64,000 bases of DNA, from NCBI RefSeq assembly GCF_004216915.1, contig NZ_SGXD01000003.1, positions 752,222 to 816,221 on the forward strand. Reading direction: 5' to 3'. This document shows, piece by piece, positions 34,661 through 42,736 of this stretch (its first letter is position 1; each line of letters opens with the position of its first letter). Position numbers and translations under genes: made by a program. The notes under the pieces were generated by a model that saw only the letters and a program-made list of their open reading frames with translations, was not told where the DNA came from and did no database searches. The DNA is from Motilibacter rhizosphaerae (GTDB taxonomy: Bacteria > Actinomycetota > Actinomycetes > Motilibacterales > Motilibacteraceae).

Positions 34661-35056
34661 ATGAGCGGGTCAGCAGCGGGTCTGCGTCTCGGTGGGGCGA
34701 CGGCGCTCGCCCAGGCCGTGGACGCCCTCTACCGGCAGCTCGTGGACGACCCGGTCCTGCTGCCGGTGTTCGACCAGCCGCACTTCGCGCGGCTGCGCGA
34801 GGTCCTGGTCGACGTGCTGGTCGACGGGCTGGTCGACGGGCTCGTCGACGGGCCGGAGAGGGCACCTGGGAGCACGCGGCCGAGAGCCGACGGCGCGGGC
34901 ACCGGGCTGACCGACGACGCCTTCGACCGCGCCGCCGTGCACCTGCTGACGGTGCTCGAGGCGTTCGCGCCCGACCCTGCCGCAGGGGACGACGCGGCGC
35001 GGCGCCTCGGACCGCTGCGCGCGCAGGCGTGCCCCTCGTACGAGGAGCGGCTGTGA
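34661..35056 (+). CDS. Degenerate truncated-haemoglobin-like protein
   Basis: A 131-residue protein with the group I truncated haemoglobin start (LRLGGATALAQAVDALYRQLVDDPVLLPVFDQP) and the terminal helix pattern (LTDDAFDRAAVHLLTVLEAF). The middle is abnormal: the E-helix is replaced by a 12-bp tandem repeat encoding LVDV-LVDG-LVDG-LVDG, and the segment matching the F8 'AHAGLGIT' reads ADGAGTGLT, so the proximal His is missing. Haem binding by the usual residue is therefore doubtful. ATG 34661 has GGCGGAG upstream. The stop overlaps the next regulator's GTG by 4 bp. Confidence 0.65.
   Translation: MSGSAAGLRLGGATALAQAVDALYRQLVDDPVLLPVFDQPHFARLREVLVDVLVDGLVDGLVDGPERAPGSTRPRADGAGTGLTDDAFDRAAVHLLTVLEAFAPDPAAGDDAARRLGPLRAQACPSYEERL
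34805..34852 (+). repeat. 12-bp tandem repeat inside the truncated-haemoglobin-like gene
   Basis: Four units of CTGGTCGACG(G/T)G (CTCGTC in the last) start at 34805, 34817, 34829 and 34841. They encode Leu-Val-Asp-Gly/Val four times in the place of the globin E-helix. In-frame units mean that expansion or contraction would not break the gene. Confidence 0.85.
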
Positions 35057-37767
35057 GGACGCGACCGGCCGGAGCCCCCCAGGACCCCACGCGGGGCGCC
35101 GACGCCTCCTTCCTGCTGCGCACGCTGGCGGCGCACTGGCCCCTGGTCGGGCGGCAGGCCGAGCTCGAGGTCGCCATGGACGCGCTCGCCGACCCCCGCG
35201 TGCGCGTCAACGTCGCCGTCGGGCTCCCGGGGACCGGCAAGACCCGCTTCGCCGAGGAGGTCCTGGCCCTCGCCGGGGGCCGGGGCCACCCGGTGGCCCG
35301 CGTGACGGCCAGCCCCGGCTCCCGCGAGGTCCCGCTCAGTGCGCTCGCGCACCTCGCGCCCGCTCCGGCGGGCACCGGCGCGGACCCGCTCCAGGTGCAC
35401 CGCGCCGCCGCCGCCCACGCCCGGCAGCGGGTCCGCGCCGCCCAGGGCCGCCGTCTCGTCGTCCTCGTCGACGACCTCCACCTGCTCGACGCGGCGTCGC
35501 TCGCGGTGCTCACCCGGCTGCTCGACGACGGCCTGGCCTTCGTGCTCGGGACGGTCCGGTCCGGGGAGCCCCGGGACCCCGCGCTGCAGGCCCTCGTGCA
35601 CGGGGACTCGGCGCTGCTCACGGAGATCGGCGACCTCGGCAGGGCTGCCTCGCGGACGCTGCTCCACCTGGCCCTGCGCGGACCGGTCGAGGCCGGGACG
35701 GTGGAGGACCTGTGGGCGGCGAGCCTCGGCAACCCGTTCTACCTGCGCGAGCTCGTGCTCCACGGCATACGGACCGGTTCGCTGGTGCAGACGGCCGGGG
35801 TGTGGCGCGCGACCGGCCGGCTCGCCGCCCCCGCGCGGCTGACCGAGCTCATGCGGCTGCGCCTCGACGGCATGCCCGCGGCCGAGCGGGCGGTCCTGGA
35901 CCTGCTCGCCGTCCAGGACGGCCTGTCCCCCGACGACGTGCTCGCCCTGGCAGGCACGCCCGACCACGTCGGTGCGGCGCTGGAGTCGCTGGAGCGCAGC
36001 GGCCTCATCCGCTCCGAGCTGCAGCAGCGCCGGGTGGTGCTGCACCTCGCGCACCCGGTCTACGCGGACACGCTGCGCGCGACGACCTCGGAGCTCACGG
36101 CGCGGCGGCTCGGCACGGCGCTGGCGCGGCGCATCCAGGCGCTCGGCGCCCGCCGCCCGGACGACCCGGTCCGCGTCGCCGGCCTCCTGCTCGACGCCAC
36201 GGGGACGGCCGACCCGCACCTGCTGCTGGAGGCGGCACGGCTCGCGCGCGCCGCTCACGACCTGGACGGCGTGGCCCGCTTCGCGGGGGCGGCGCTCGCG
36301 CACGGCGACCTCGGCGAGGCGGCGCTGCTGCTCGGTGGGGCGCTGTACGAGTTGGGACGGTTCGCCGAGGCCGACGACGCCCTGCTCCGTGCGCAGCGGA
36401 CGTCCACGAGCGAGGCGCAGACCGTCGACATGGTGCAGGTGCGCGCGCGGCTGCTCCTCTTCGGCCGGGTCCAGCCCGACGACGCGCTCGACGTGGTGCG
36501 CTCCGCAGCGGCCGGCGTGCGGGGCCCCGGCCTCGCGGACGAGCTGCGCGCGCTGGAGGCGGCCGTCCTCGTCCAGGCGGGCAGGCCGGGGGACGCCCTG
36601 CCCCTGGCGCAGGAGCTCTCCTCGGCGGCGCGCTCGCCCCGGGCCGCCGTGCTGGCCGGCCTCGCGCACGCCGCCGCGCTGACCTTGACCGGGGACCCCG
36701 CCGCCGCGCTGGCGCAGGCCCGCCGCGGCTACGCCGAGCACCAGCGGCTCGGCGACCTGCCCGCCCTCCACCCGTCGCTGCACCAGGCCGAGGAGGTCCT
36801 GGCGCTGCAGGAGGCCGGCCGTCTCGCCGCGGCGCGCGAGGTGGGCGAGCGCGCCTACGCCGGCGCCACCGCCGACCGGGCACCGTTCGCCCGGCTGCGC
36901 CTCGCGCGCCTGCTGGGCCGCGGCGCCGTGCTCGAGGGTGCTCCGCGCACCGCCCTGCGCTGGTACCTCGAGGCGCTCTCGCTCTGCCGGGCGTACGGCT
37001 TCGACGGGCCACGCCGCGTCGTGCTCGACCACCTGGCCGTGGCGCACGCGCTGCTCGGGGACCCGCGCGCGGCCGAGGCGGCGCTGGCGGAGCGCGACTC
37101 GCTGCCGACCCAGTTGCAGCCCTACCCCGAGCAGGCCCTGGGGAGCGCCTGGGCCTCCGCCGCGGCGGCCGACCTCCCCGGCGCCCGCCGCACCGTCGAG
37201 CTCGCGGTCGCGTGCGCGGCACGGACGGGCGACGTGAGCTCGGAGCGCCGGCTGCTGCACGACCTCGCCCGCCTGGGGGCTCCGGCCGAGGCTGCCACCC
37301 GGCTGCTCGAGCTGCAGAGCCGGGGCGACAGCGCCCTGGCCACCGCGTACCTGCTCAGCGCCACGGCGCTGCAGTCGCGGTCGGCTCCGGCCCTGCGCGA
37401 GGCGGCCGAGGCCTTCGAGGAGCTCGGCGCGCGGCTGTACGCGGCGGAGGCCTGGACGTCGGCCGGCGTCGAGCACCGTCGGGCCGGCCAGCCGCGGGAG
37501 GCGGCCTGGGCGGTGACGCGTGCAGCTCGCGCGCTCGAGCACTGCGAGGGGGCTCGCACCCCGCTGCTGCTCGTCGCCGACAGCCACGTGCCCCTGACGG
37601 CGCGGGAGCGCGAGGTGGCCCTGCTGGCCGCCCGCGGCCGCCCGAGCCGGGAGATCGCCGAGCAGCTGTGCCTGTCGGTGCGCACGGTGGACAACCACCT
37701 CCAGAACGTCTACGGCAAGCTCGGCATCAAGGGCAGGGCGGACATCGGCGCCGCGCTCGCCCGCTGA
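35053..37767 (+). CDS. LuxR-family STAND ATPase regulator
   Basis: A 904-residue regulator of the LAL/MalT-like class. Walker A is GLPGTGKT at residues 57-64 after WPLVGRQAELEVAMDAL, and Walker B is RLVVLVDDLHLLDAAS near 138. Residues about 350-830 are TPR-like helical repeats. The C-terminal LuxR HTH is PLTAREREVALLAARGRPSR then SVRTVDNHLQNVYGKLG. Such proteins act as ligand-gated activators. GTG 35053 overlaps the truncated-haemoglobin-like gene's stop (GTGA), so the pair is translationally coupled; the mirror image of the globin-SARP pair directly upstream. A strong terminator follows. Confidence 0.88.
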   Translation: MRTRPAGAPQDPTRGADASFLLRTLAAHWPLVGRQAELEVAMDALADPRVRVNVAVGLPGTGKTRFAEEVLALAGGRGHPVARVTASPGSREVPLSALAHLAPAPAGTGADPLQVHRAAAAHARQRVRAAQGRRLVVLVDDLHLLDAASLAVLTRLLDDGLAFVLGTVRSGEPRDPALQALVHGDSALLTEIGDLGRAASRTLLHLALRGPVEAGTVEDLWAASLGNPFYLRELVLHGIRTGSLVQTAGVWRATGRLAAPARLTELMRLRLDGMPAAERAVLDLLAVQDGLSPDDVLALAGTPDHVGAALESLERSGLIRSELQQRRVVLHLAHPVYADTLRATTSELTARRLGTALARRIQALGARRPDDPVRVAGLLLDATGTADPHLLLEAARLARAAHDLDGVARFAGAALAHGDLGEAALLLGGALYELGRFAEADDALLRAQRTSTSEAQTVDMVQVRARLLLFGRVQPDDALDVVRSAAAGVRGPGLADELRALEAAVLVQAGRPGDALPLAQELSSAARSPRAAVLAGLAHAAALTLTGDPAAALAQARRGYAEHQRLGDLPALHPSLHQAEEVLALQEAGRLAAAREVGERAYAGATADRAPFARLRLARLLGRGAVLEGAPRTALRWYLEALSLCRAYGFDGPRRVVLDHLAVAHALLGDPRAAEAALAERDSLPTQLQPYPEQALGSAWASAAAADLPGARRTVELAVACAARTGDVSSERRLLHDLARLGAPAEAATRLLELQSRGDSALATAYLLSATALQSRSAPALREAAEAFEELGARLYAAEAWTSAGVEHRRAGQPREAAWAVTRAARALEHCEGARTPLLLVADSHVPLTAREREVALLAARGRPSREIAEQLCLSVRTVDNHLQNVYGKLGIKGRADIGAALAR

Positions 37768-37807
37768 GACCACCTCCCCCGCGAGCAGCAGCACGGGACG
37801 AGGAACA

Positions 37808-37841
37808 GGGGCGCGACCGCGGCATCCCGCGGTCGCGCCCC
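37808..37841. terminator. Terminator between the LuxR regulator and the convergent propeller gene
   Basis: A perfect 15-bp stem (GGGGCGCGACCGCGG / CCGCGGTCGCGCCCC) with a CATC loop, 41 bp after the LuxR stop and 27 bp before the convergent gene's stop, so it can serve both. Confidence 0.85.
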
Positions 37842-37867
37842 GTCCGTCGCCCCGCTGGACGTGGAGC

Positions 37868-39916
37868 TCAGGCCTCGGTCTTGGTGTCACCCTCCGCACT
37901 GCTGAAGTCGGTGACCTTGTTGGTGCCCGCGCCCCCGCGGAAGACGTCCGCTCCCGTCCCGCCGGTCAGGGTGTCGTCGCCGGCACCGCCGGAGACCAGG
38001 TCGTCGCCGCCCGCGCCGCGCAGCGTGTCGTTGCCGCCCTGCCCGAACAGGACGTCGGGGAGCTCGGTGCCGTTGAGCGTGCCGGCGCCGTTCCCGTCCA
38101 CCTGCACCCGCACGGACAGGCTGGCCACGACGGCCGTGCCGGACCGGACCCAGACGGTGATGGTCGCCGTGCCGGTCCTCCCCGCGACCGTGCGCAGGCT
38201 CATCGTCCGGTCGGACTGCTGGCCGCCGAACGTGATCGCGCTGGACGGCAGCAGATCGCCGTCGTCCGAGGTGGCGCTGAGGCTGAGGGTGCCGAGGTCG
38301 GTGTCGGCGTCGGCGAGCCGCAGCCCGACCGTCGCGCTGTGCCCGTCCGCGCCGAGGCTCCCGCCGTGCACGGCGATGGTGGTCGGGGCCTCCACCTGCA
38401 GCGTCACCGTCGCCGGGTCGGACGCCCAGATGCTGTGCAGCGCGCGGTAGGTGAAGGAGTCGCGGCCGTGGAACCCCGGGTCCGGCGTGTAGGTGAACCC
38501 CCCGTCGGAGCCCAGGGTGAGGTGGCCGTGCGCGGGCTGGGAGGCCGGGTACGCCGTCAGCACGTCGCCCTGGGCGTCCTTGTCGTTGGCGAGGACACCC
38601 GGCGCGGCAATGCTCAGCGTCCTGCCCTGGCCCGTGGCGTACGCGTCGGCGCCCGCCGTCGGGATCCGCGACGCGACCACCGTCATGGACACGGTGGCGG
38701 GCGGCGTGGGCACGCCGTAGAGGTCGGACGCCTGGTAGGTGAACGTGTCGGTGCCGACGAAGCCCGCGGCCGCGACGTACGAGAACGAGCCGTCCGGGCG
38801 GAAGGTCAACTGGCCGTGCTGCGGTCCCGCGACCAGGCGGGCCCCCGTGAGCGGGCGGCCGGCGGGGTCCCGGTCGTTGGCGAGCACGCCGTACGCCGCT
38901 GGCTCGGCCTTCGGCCCGACGTTCGTCGTCTTGTAGGCGTCCGGCGTCGCCGTCGCCCGCACCGGGATGGTGGGGACGCCCGCGACCGCGATGTCGTTCG
39001 CCTCCGTCCAGCCGAGGCCGGGGAGCACGTCCTGCTGCGTGTGGTGCACCAGGTCGAGCCGCACGATGACGAGCGGTCCCTCCGACACCTCGCTGCGCTC
39101 GCTCGAGACGAGCCGTCCGTCGGCCTCGACGGCCAGTCCCTGGCTCTCCTGCATCTCGCCGCCGGTCATCAGCACGGTGACGCCGCCGTTGTCCGGGCGC
39201 ACCGCCACGAGCTGGCGCTCGCCGGTCGACTGCTTGGCGGTACGGGCGAGGATCGTCCCGTCCTTCGCCAGGGCGATGCTCTCGAACCTGGTGTCCGCCA
39301 GGTTCGCGACGACGTCGGGCGCGGACGCCCCCGGGGCGAGGCGCCAGAGCAGGCCGGCGGTGGTGCCGAGGATCCCGCCCTGGCTGTCGACCGCGAGGTC
39401 GGAGGCGTAGTCGAGCCACGAGTGCTGGAGGAGCGTCTCCTCTGCGCCGTCCGGGGTCTGGCGCACCAGGACCGCGTCGCCGTAGCGGTTGTTGACCACC
39501 GCGAGCAGTCGTCCCTGGGCGTCGGACGTGATGGCGGACACGCCGTCGCTCGCCCCTTCCGCGACGAGCACCCGCTTGCGCTGCCCGGTCACGTGGTCGA
39601 CGAGGTACACGTCCCCGTAGAGCAGCCCGACGTACAGGTCCCCGGAGGGCGTCACCGCTTCGCGGGTGGCGGCGGCGTTGATCCAGAGGGTGTGGGCGCG
39701 GCGCCGGTCGCCCGTGCCGGGACTGATCGCGTCGATGCCGGAGCCGCCGTCGAAGAAGCCGCCGAAGGTGGGGACGAGCAGGTCGCCCGCCTGCCAGGGC
39801 GCTGTCTGGGCGGCCGCGGTACCCGCGTCGACCCCGAGCGCCGCGGTGGCGAGCAGGCAGCCGATGGCGGCGAGACCGGCGGTACGGCGGAGGCGACCAG
39901 GAGTGGAGGGGGGCAT
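37868..39916 (-). CDS. Secreted propeller protein with cadherin-like and RTX repeats
   Basis: A 682-residue exported protein. The signal peptide is RRTAGLAAIGCLLATAALGVDAGTAAAQ. Residues about 40-310 look like a beta-propeller (DLYVGLLYGDVYLVDHVTG, DGRLVSSERSEV). Two Ig/cadherin-like repeats follow (about 325-410 and 420-510), each with NDRDP / NDKDAQGD calcium-type loops and DTFTYQA or DSFTYRA ends. The C-terminus (about 615-670) has RTX nonapeptides (GGNDTL, GGDDLV, GAGDDTLTGGTGADVF), calcium-binding repeats usual in type I secreted proteins, yet here with a Sec signal and no type I exporter genes nearby. The function is probably adhesive; I cannot say more. Confidence 0.8.
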   Translation of the reverse strand: MPPSTPGRLRRTAGLAAIGCLLATAALGVDAGTAAAQTAPWQAGDLLVPTFGGFFDGGSGIDAISPGTGDRRRAHTLWINAAATREAVTPSGDLYVGLLYGDVYLVDHVTGQRKRVLVAEGASDGVSAITSDAQGRLLAVVNNRYGDAVLVRQTPDGAEETLLQHSWLDYASDLAVDSQGGILGTTAGLLWRLAPGASAPDVVANLADTRFESIALAKDGTILARTAKQSTGERQLVAVRPDNGGVTVLMTGGEMQESQGLAVEADGRLVSSERSEVSEGPLVIVRLDLVHHTQQDVLPGLGWTEANDIAVAGVPTIPVRATATPDAYKTTNVGPKAEPAAYGVLANDRDPAGRPLTGARLVAGPQHGQLTFRPDGSFSYVAAAGFVGTDTFTYQASDLYGVPTPPATVSMTVVASRIPTAGADAYATGQGRTLSIAAPGVLANDKDAQGDVLTAYPASQPAHGHLTLGSDGGFTYTPDPGFHGRDSFTYRALHSIWASDPATVTLQVEAPTTIAVHGGSLGADGHSATVGLRLADADTDLGTLSLSATSDDGDLLPSSAITFGGQQSDRTMSLRTVAGRTGTATITVWVRSGTAVVASLSVRVQVDGNGAGTLNGTELPDVLFGQGGNDTLRGAGGDDLVSGGAGDDTLTGGTGADVFRGGAGTNKVTDFSSAEGDTKTEA

Positions 39917-40023
39917 GAGGACCGCTTTCTGCGTGGGAGGAGCCCTTGCGCTCCTTCATGTCCTCGAGACTCGCTGGCCAGGATCCCCTGCGCCTGAGTA
40001 GGTGCTGCTCAACCGCAGAGGGA

Positions 40024-40066
40024 CCGCACGGGCCGGCCACCGGTCCACTCCGACCGGCCCGTGCGG
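40024..40066 (-). terminator. Terminator for the hydrolase/SnoaL operon
   Basis: A perfect 13-bp stem CCGCACGGGCCGG / CCGGCCCGTGCGG with a 17-nt loop, 11 bp past the minus-strand hydrolase stop at 40077. Confidence 0.75.
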
Positions 40067-40076
40067 CGAAGCGCCG

Positions 40077-40901
40077 TCAGGAGCGGATGAACTCCAGCAG
40101 GTCCGCGTTGATGGTCTCGGCCTGCGTGGTCGGCATGCCGTGCGGGAAGCCGGCGTACGTCTTGAGCGTGCCGTTCTGCAGCAGCGCGGCCGAGAGGGGG
40201 CCGGAGTCGGCGTACGGCACCACCTGGTCGTCGTCGCCGTGCATGACGAGCACCGGCACCGTGATCGCCTTGAGGTCGTCGGTGAAGTCGGTCTGCGAGA
40301 AGGCGACGATGCCGTCGTAGTGCGCCTTCGCGCTGCCCATCATGCCCTGGCGCCACCAGTTGGCGATGATGGCCTCGGAGGGCTCCACGCCGTCGCGGTT
40401 GAACCCGTAGAACGGCCCCGACGGCAGCGCGCGGTAGAACTCGGAACGGTTCTTCGCCACCTCGGCCTGCAGGCCGTCGAAGACGCTCTTGGGCAGCCCA
40501 CCGGGGTTCGCCTCGGTCTGCAGCATCAGCGGCGGGACCGCGGCGATGAGGACCGCCTTGGCGACGCGGCTCTCGCCGTGCCGCGCGATGTAGTGCACGA
40601 CCTCGCCGCCACCGGTGGAGTGCCCCACGTGCACGGCGTCGTGCAGGTCGAGGTGCGCGACGAGGGCGGCCAGGTCGTCGGCGTAGTGGTCCATGTCGTG
40701 GCCGTCGGCGACCTGCGCGGAGCGGCCGTGCCCGCGGCGGTCGTGGGCGATGACGCGGTAGCCGTGCTGCAGGAAGAACAGCAGCTGGGCGTCCCAGTCG
40801 TCGCTGGACAGCGGCCAGCCGTGGCTGAAGACGATGGGCTGGCCGGAACCCCAGTCCTTGTAGTAGATGTCCACGCCGTCGGGCGTCGTGATCGTCCCCA
40901 T
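40077..40901 (-). CDS. Alpha/beta hydrolase (non-haem chloroperoxidase-like)
   Basis: A 274-residue alpha/beta-hydrolase of the perhydrolase/chloroperoxidase group. The oxyanion region is [19 protein letters not shown], the nucleophile is Ser in [13 protein letters not shown], the catalytic Asp is in [14 protein letters not shown] and the His in [11 protein letters not shown]. The helical cap ([17 protein letters not shown]) matches esterase/perhydrolases. No signal peptide is seen. ATG 40901 has AGGAGG upstream (GGAACCTCCT region). It lies 15 bp after a SnoaL-like gene and is likely co-transcribed with it. Confidence 0.88.
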   Translation of the reverse strand: MGTITTPDGVDIYYKDWGSGQPIVFSHGWPLSSDDWDAQLLFFLQHGYRVIAHDRRGHGRSAQVADGHDMDHYADDLAALVAHLDLHDAVHVGHSTGGGEVVHYIARHGESRVAKAVLIAAVPPLMLQTEANPGGLPKSVFDGLQAEVAKNRSEFYRALPSGPFYGFNRDGVEPSEAIIANWWRQGMMGSAKAHYDGIVAFSQTDFTDDLKAITVPVLVMHGDDDQVVPYADSGPLSAALLQNGTLKTYAGFPHGMPTTQAETINADLLEFIRS

Positions 40902-40916
40902 GGGGAACCTCCTGGG

Positions 40917-41273
40917 TCAGTCGAGGAACGTGAGCATGCGCGTGATGCGGCCCTCGGCGGTGAAGGCGATGTCGGTGCCCGTGACGGCCGCTGGACCGGC
41001 CGGCGGGCCGAAGCTCCAGGAGATGCGCGCGACGTCGCCCAGGGCCTGAGCGGCGCCGCGTACCTGGAAGATCCAGTCGCCCGGTGCGGAAGCGAACAGC
41101 CCCGCGATCTTCTGCTCGCGCCGCTCGCGGCCGGAGACCTCGCCCTCCGCGTCGCGGAACTGCACGTCGGCCGAGAAGACCGCGGCCACGGCAGCGTGGC
41201 GGGCGTCGGCGTCCCGCTCCCCGAAGACGTGCAGCAGCGAAGCGGTGACGAGCTCAGTGGGGGTGTCTGCCAT
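40917..41273 (-). CDS. SnoaL/NTF2-like small protein
   Basis: A 118-residue protein with the cone-like NTF2/SnoaL fold pattern: HAAVAAVFSADVQFRDAEGEVSGRERREQKIAGLFASAPGDWIFQ, then strands ARISWSFGPPAGPAAVTGTDIAFT and RITRMLTFLD. This family includes polyketide cyclases, isomerases and many small-ligand-binding proteins. It overlaps no gene but lies just before the hydrolase on the same strand, and divergent from a MarR gene by 124 bp; MarR is a candidate regulator. Its ligand is unknown. Confidence 0.8.
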   Translation of the reverse strand: MADTPTELVTASLLHVFGERDADARHAAVAAVFSADVQFRDAEGEVSGRERREQKIAGLFASAPGDWIFQVRGAAQALGDVARISWSFGPPAGPAAVTGTDIAFTAEGRITRMLTFLD

Positions 41274-41397
41274 GGTGCTCTCCCCTTGGTTCGTCAGGAC
41301 CTGCGTGTCGCCGGACCCGACGGTGGGTCGTGGAGCTCACGGGACCCCTCATGCTGGGCACTACCAGCACTCCGGTCTCCCGCTCGCGAAGGATGGC

Positions 41398-41904
41398 ATG
41401 TCACGGAAGCGCACGCGCAGCCGCCCCCCGAGCGGATGGTTGTCGGCCGAGCAGCAGCGGGTGTGGCTGGCGTGGATGCGGGTGTCGCTGCGGCTGGACT
41501 ACGAGATCGGCCGCGGGCTGCAGGAGGACAGCGGGCTGTCGCTCCCGGACTACCACGTGCTCGTCGCGCTGGGTAGCGCGCCGGACGGCCGGGTCCAGCT
41601 GTCCGAGCTCGCGCGGACCATCGGCTGGGAGCGCAGCCGGCTCTCGCACCACCTGCAGCGCATGACCGTCCGCGGGCTCGTGGTGCGCACGCCGTCGACG
41701 ACCGACGGCCGCGCCACCGACGCGGTGCTCACCGCGGCGGGCCGGGAGGCGCTCGACGGGGCCGCGCCCGCGCACGTCGAGCACGTGCGCCGGCTGTTCT
41801 TCGGCACGCTGGCCGATGACGACCTGCCGGTCCTCGCCGAGCTCCTCGAGCGCGTCTACAGCGGGGTGCTCGAGCACGGGACGCTCCCGCCGCCGCCGGC
41901 CTAG
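41398..41904 (+). CDS. MarR-family transcriptional regulator
   Basis: A 168-residue winged-helix regulator. The recognition region RVQLSELARTIGWERSRLSHHLQRMTVRGLVVRTPSTTDGRATDAVLTAAG is typical of MarR, with the wing Arg-Ala-Thr-Asp. Long dimerisation helices flank it. ATG 41398 has AAGGA about 5 nt upstream. Its position between the hydrolase/SnoaL pair and the SDR gene fits a local repressor of one or both. The stop overlaps the convergent SDR stop by 4 bp. Confidence 0.9.
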   Translation: MSRKRTRSRPPSGWLSAEQQRVWLAWMRVSLRLDYEIGRGLQEDSGLSLPDYHVLVALGSAPDGRVQLSELARTIGWERSRLSHHLQRMTVRGLVVRTPSTTDGRATDAVLTAAGREALDGAAPAHVEHVRRLFFGTLADDDLPVLAELLERVYSGVLEHGTLPPPPA

Positions 41905-42650
41905 ACCTGGCTGGCGCCGCCGTCGACGTAGATCTCCGAGCCCGTGACGAAGCGGCTCTGGTCCGAGGCCAGGAACAGCGCGGCCGCGGCGATCTCCTCG
42001 GGCTGGCCCAGCCGGCCCATCGGCACCTCCGCCGCGAGCGCCTGCAGCAGCTGCTCGGCACCCTCGTCGTCGTCCGCCAGGCCGCGCAGGCCCGGGGTGG
42101 CGATCGGTCCGGGTGCCAGGCTGTTCACGCGGATCCCGCGGGGCAGGAGCTCCACCGCCCAGCTGCGCGCGAACGACCGGATGGCGGCCTTGGTGGCCGC
42201 GTAGACGCTGAACGACGGGTTGGCCTTGATGTCGCTGTTCGAGCCGGCGAGGATCACCGAGGCGCCGTCGTTGAGCAGCGGCAGCACCTTCTGCACGGTG
42301 AACAGCGTCCCGCCCACGTTGCCGTCGAACGTCTGCCGGTAGTGCTCCACGGTGATGTCCTGCAGCGCCGCGAACTCGCCACCGCCCGCGTTGGCGTAGA
42401 GCACGTCGAGGCCGGCGCCACGGGCGCGTACGGCGTCGACGACGCGGTCGAGGTCGGCATGGTCGGTGATGTCGCTGCGCACACCCGTCGCACTGTCACC
42501 GAGGGTCGCGAGCGCGGCGTCCAGGGCCTCCTGGCGGCGACCGGTGATGACCACGTGCGCGCCCTCCGCCGCGAAGCGCTGCGCCGCCGCGAGCCCGATC
42601 CCCGACGTCGCGCCGGTCACGAGTGCGGTCTTGCCCTCGAGCTGGCCCAT
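41901..42650 (-). CDS. Short-chain dehydrogenase/reductase (SDR)
   Basis: A 249-residue classical SDR. The Rossmann glycine motif is TGATSGIGLAAAQ (about residues 12-18), followed by NAGGGEF, the catalytic Ser of AGSNSD, the catalytic Tyr-x-x-x-Lys of YAATKAAIRSFARS, and PGPIATP after it. It uses NAD(P)H on an unknown carbonyl or alcohol. Its end meets the MarR gene tail to tail with a 4-bp overlap, and a large nested palindrome lies upstream of its ATG (42661-42698), so it is likely under specific repression. Confidence 0.93.
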   Translation of the reverse strand: MGQLEGKTALVTGATSGIGLAAAQRFAAEGAHVVITGRRQEALDAALATLGDSATGVRSDITDHADLDRVVDAVRARGAGLDVLYANAGGGEFAALQDITVEHYRQTFDGNVGGTLFTVQKVLPLLNDGASVILAGSNSDIKANPSFSVYAATKAAIRSFARSWAVELLPRGIRVNSLAPGPIATPGLRGLADDDEGAEQLLQALAAEVPMGRLGQPEEIAAAALFLASDQSRFVTGSEIYVDGGASQV

Positions 42651-42660
42651 GGTGTCCTCC

Positions 42661-42698
42661 TGAGTGACCTGTCACGCGGTCGCGTGATGTGTCACTCA
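42661..42698 (-). promoter_or_regulatory. 38-bp nested-palindrome operator upstream of the SDR gene
   Basis: Outer arms TGAGTGAC (42661-42668) and GTCACTCA (42691-42698) surround inner arms TCACGCG (42672-42678) and CGCGTGA (42681-42687). Each half also reads as a palindrome, GTGAC-CT-GTCAC and GTGA-TGT-(G)TCAC, so two repressor dimers could bind side by side, TetR-style. It lies 11 bp before the SDR ATG. No TetR gene is adjacent; the nearby MarR is an alternative. Confidence 0.7.
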
Positions 42699-42736
42699 AT
42701 GCAGCAGGACGCGGCGGCATTCCCGTCCCCGCCGAC

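Noticed and set aside
36938-37237. Separate small gene inside the LuxR-STAND regulator
   Set aside because: Another-frame shadow within a continuous TPR-like coding region.
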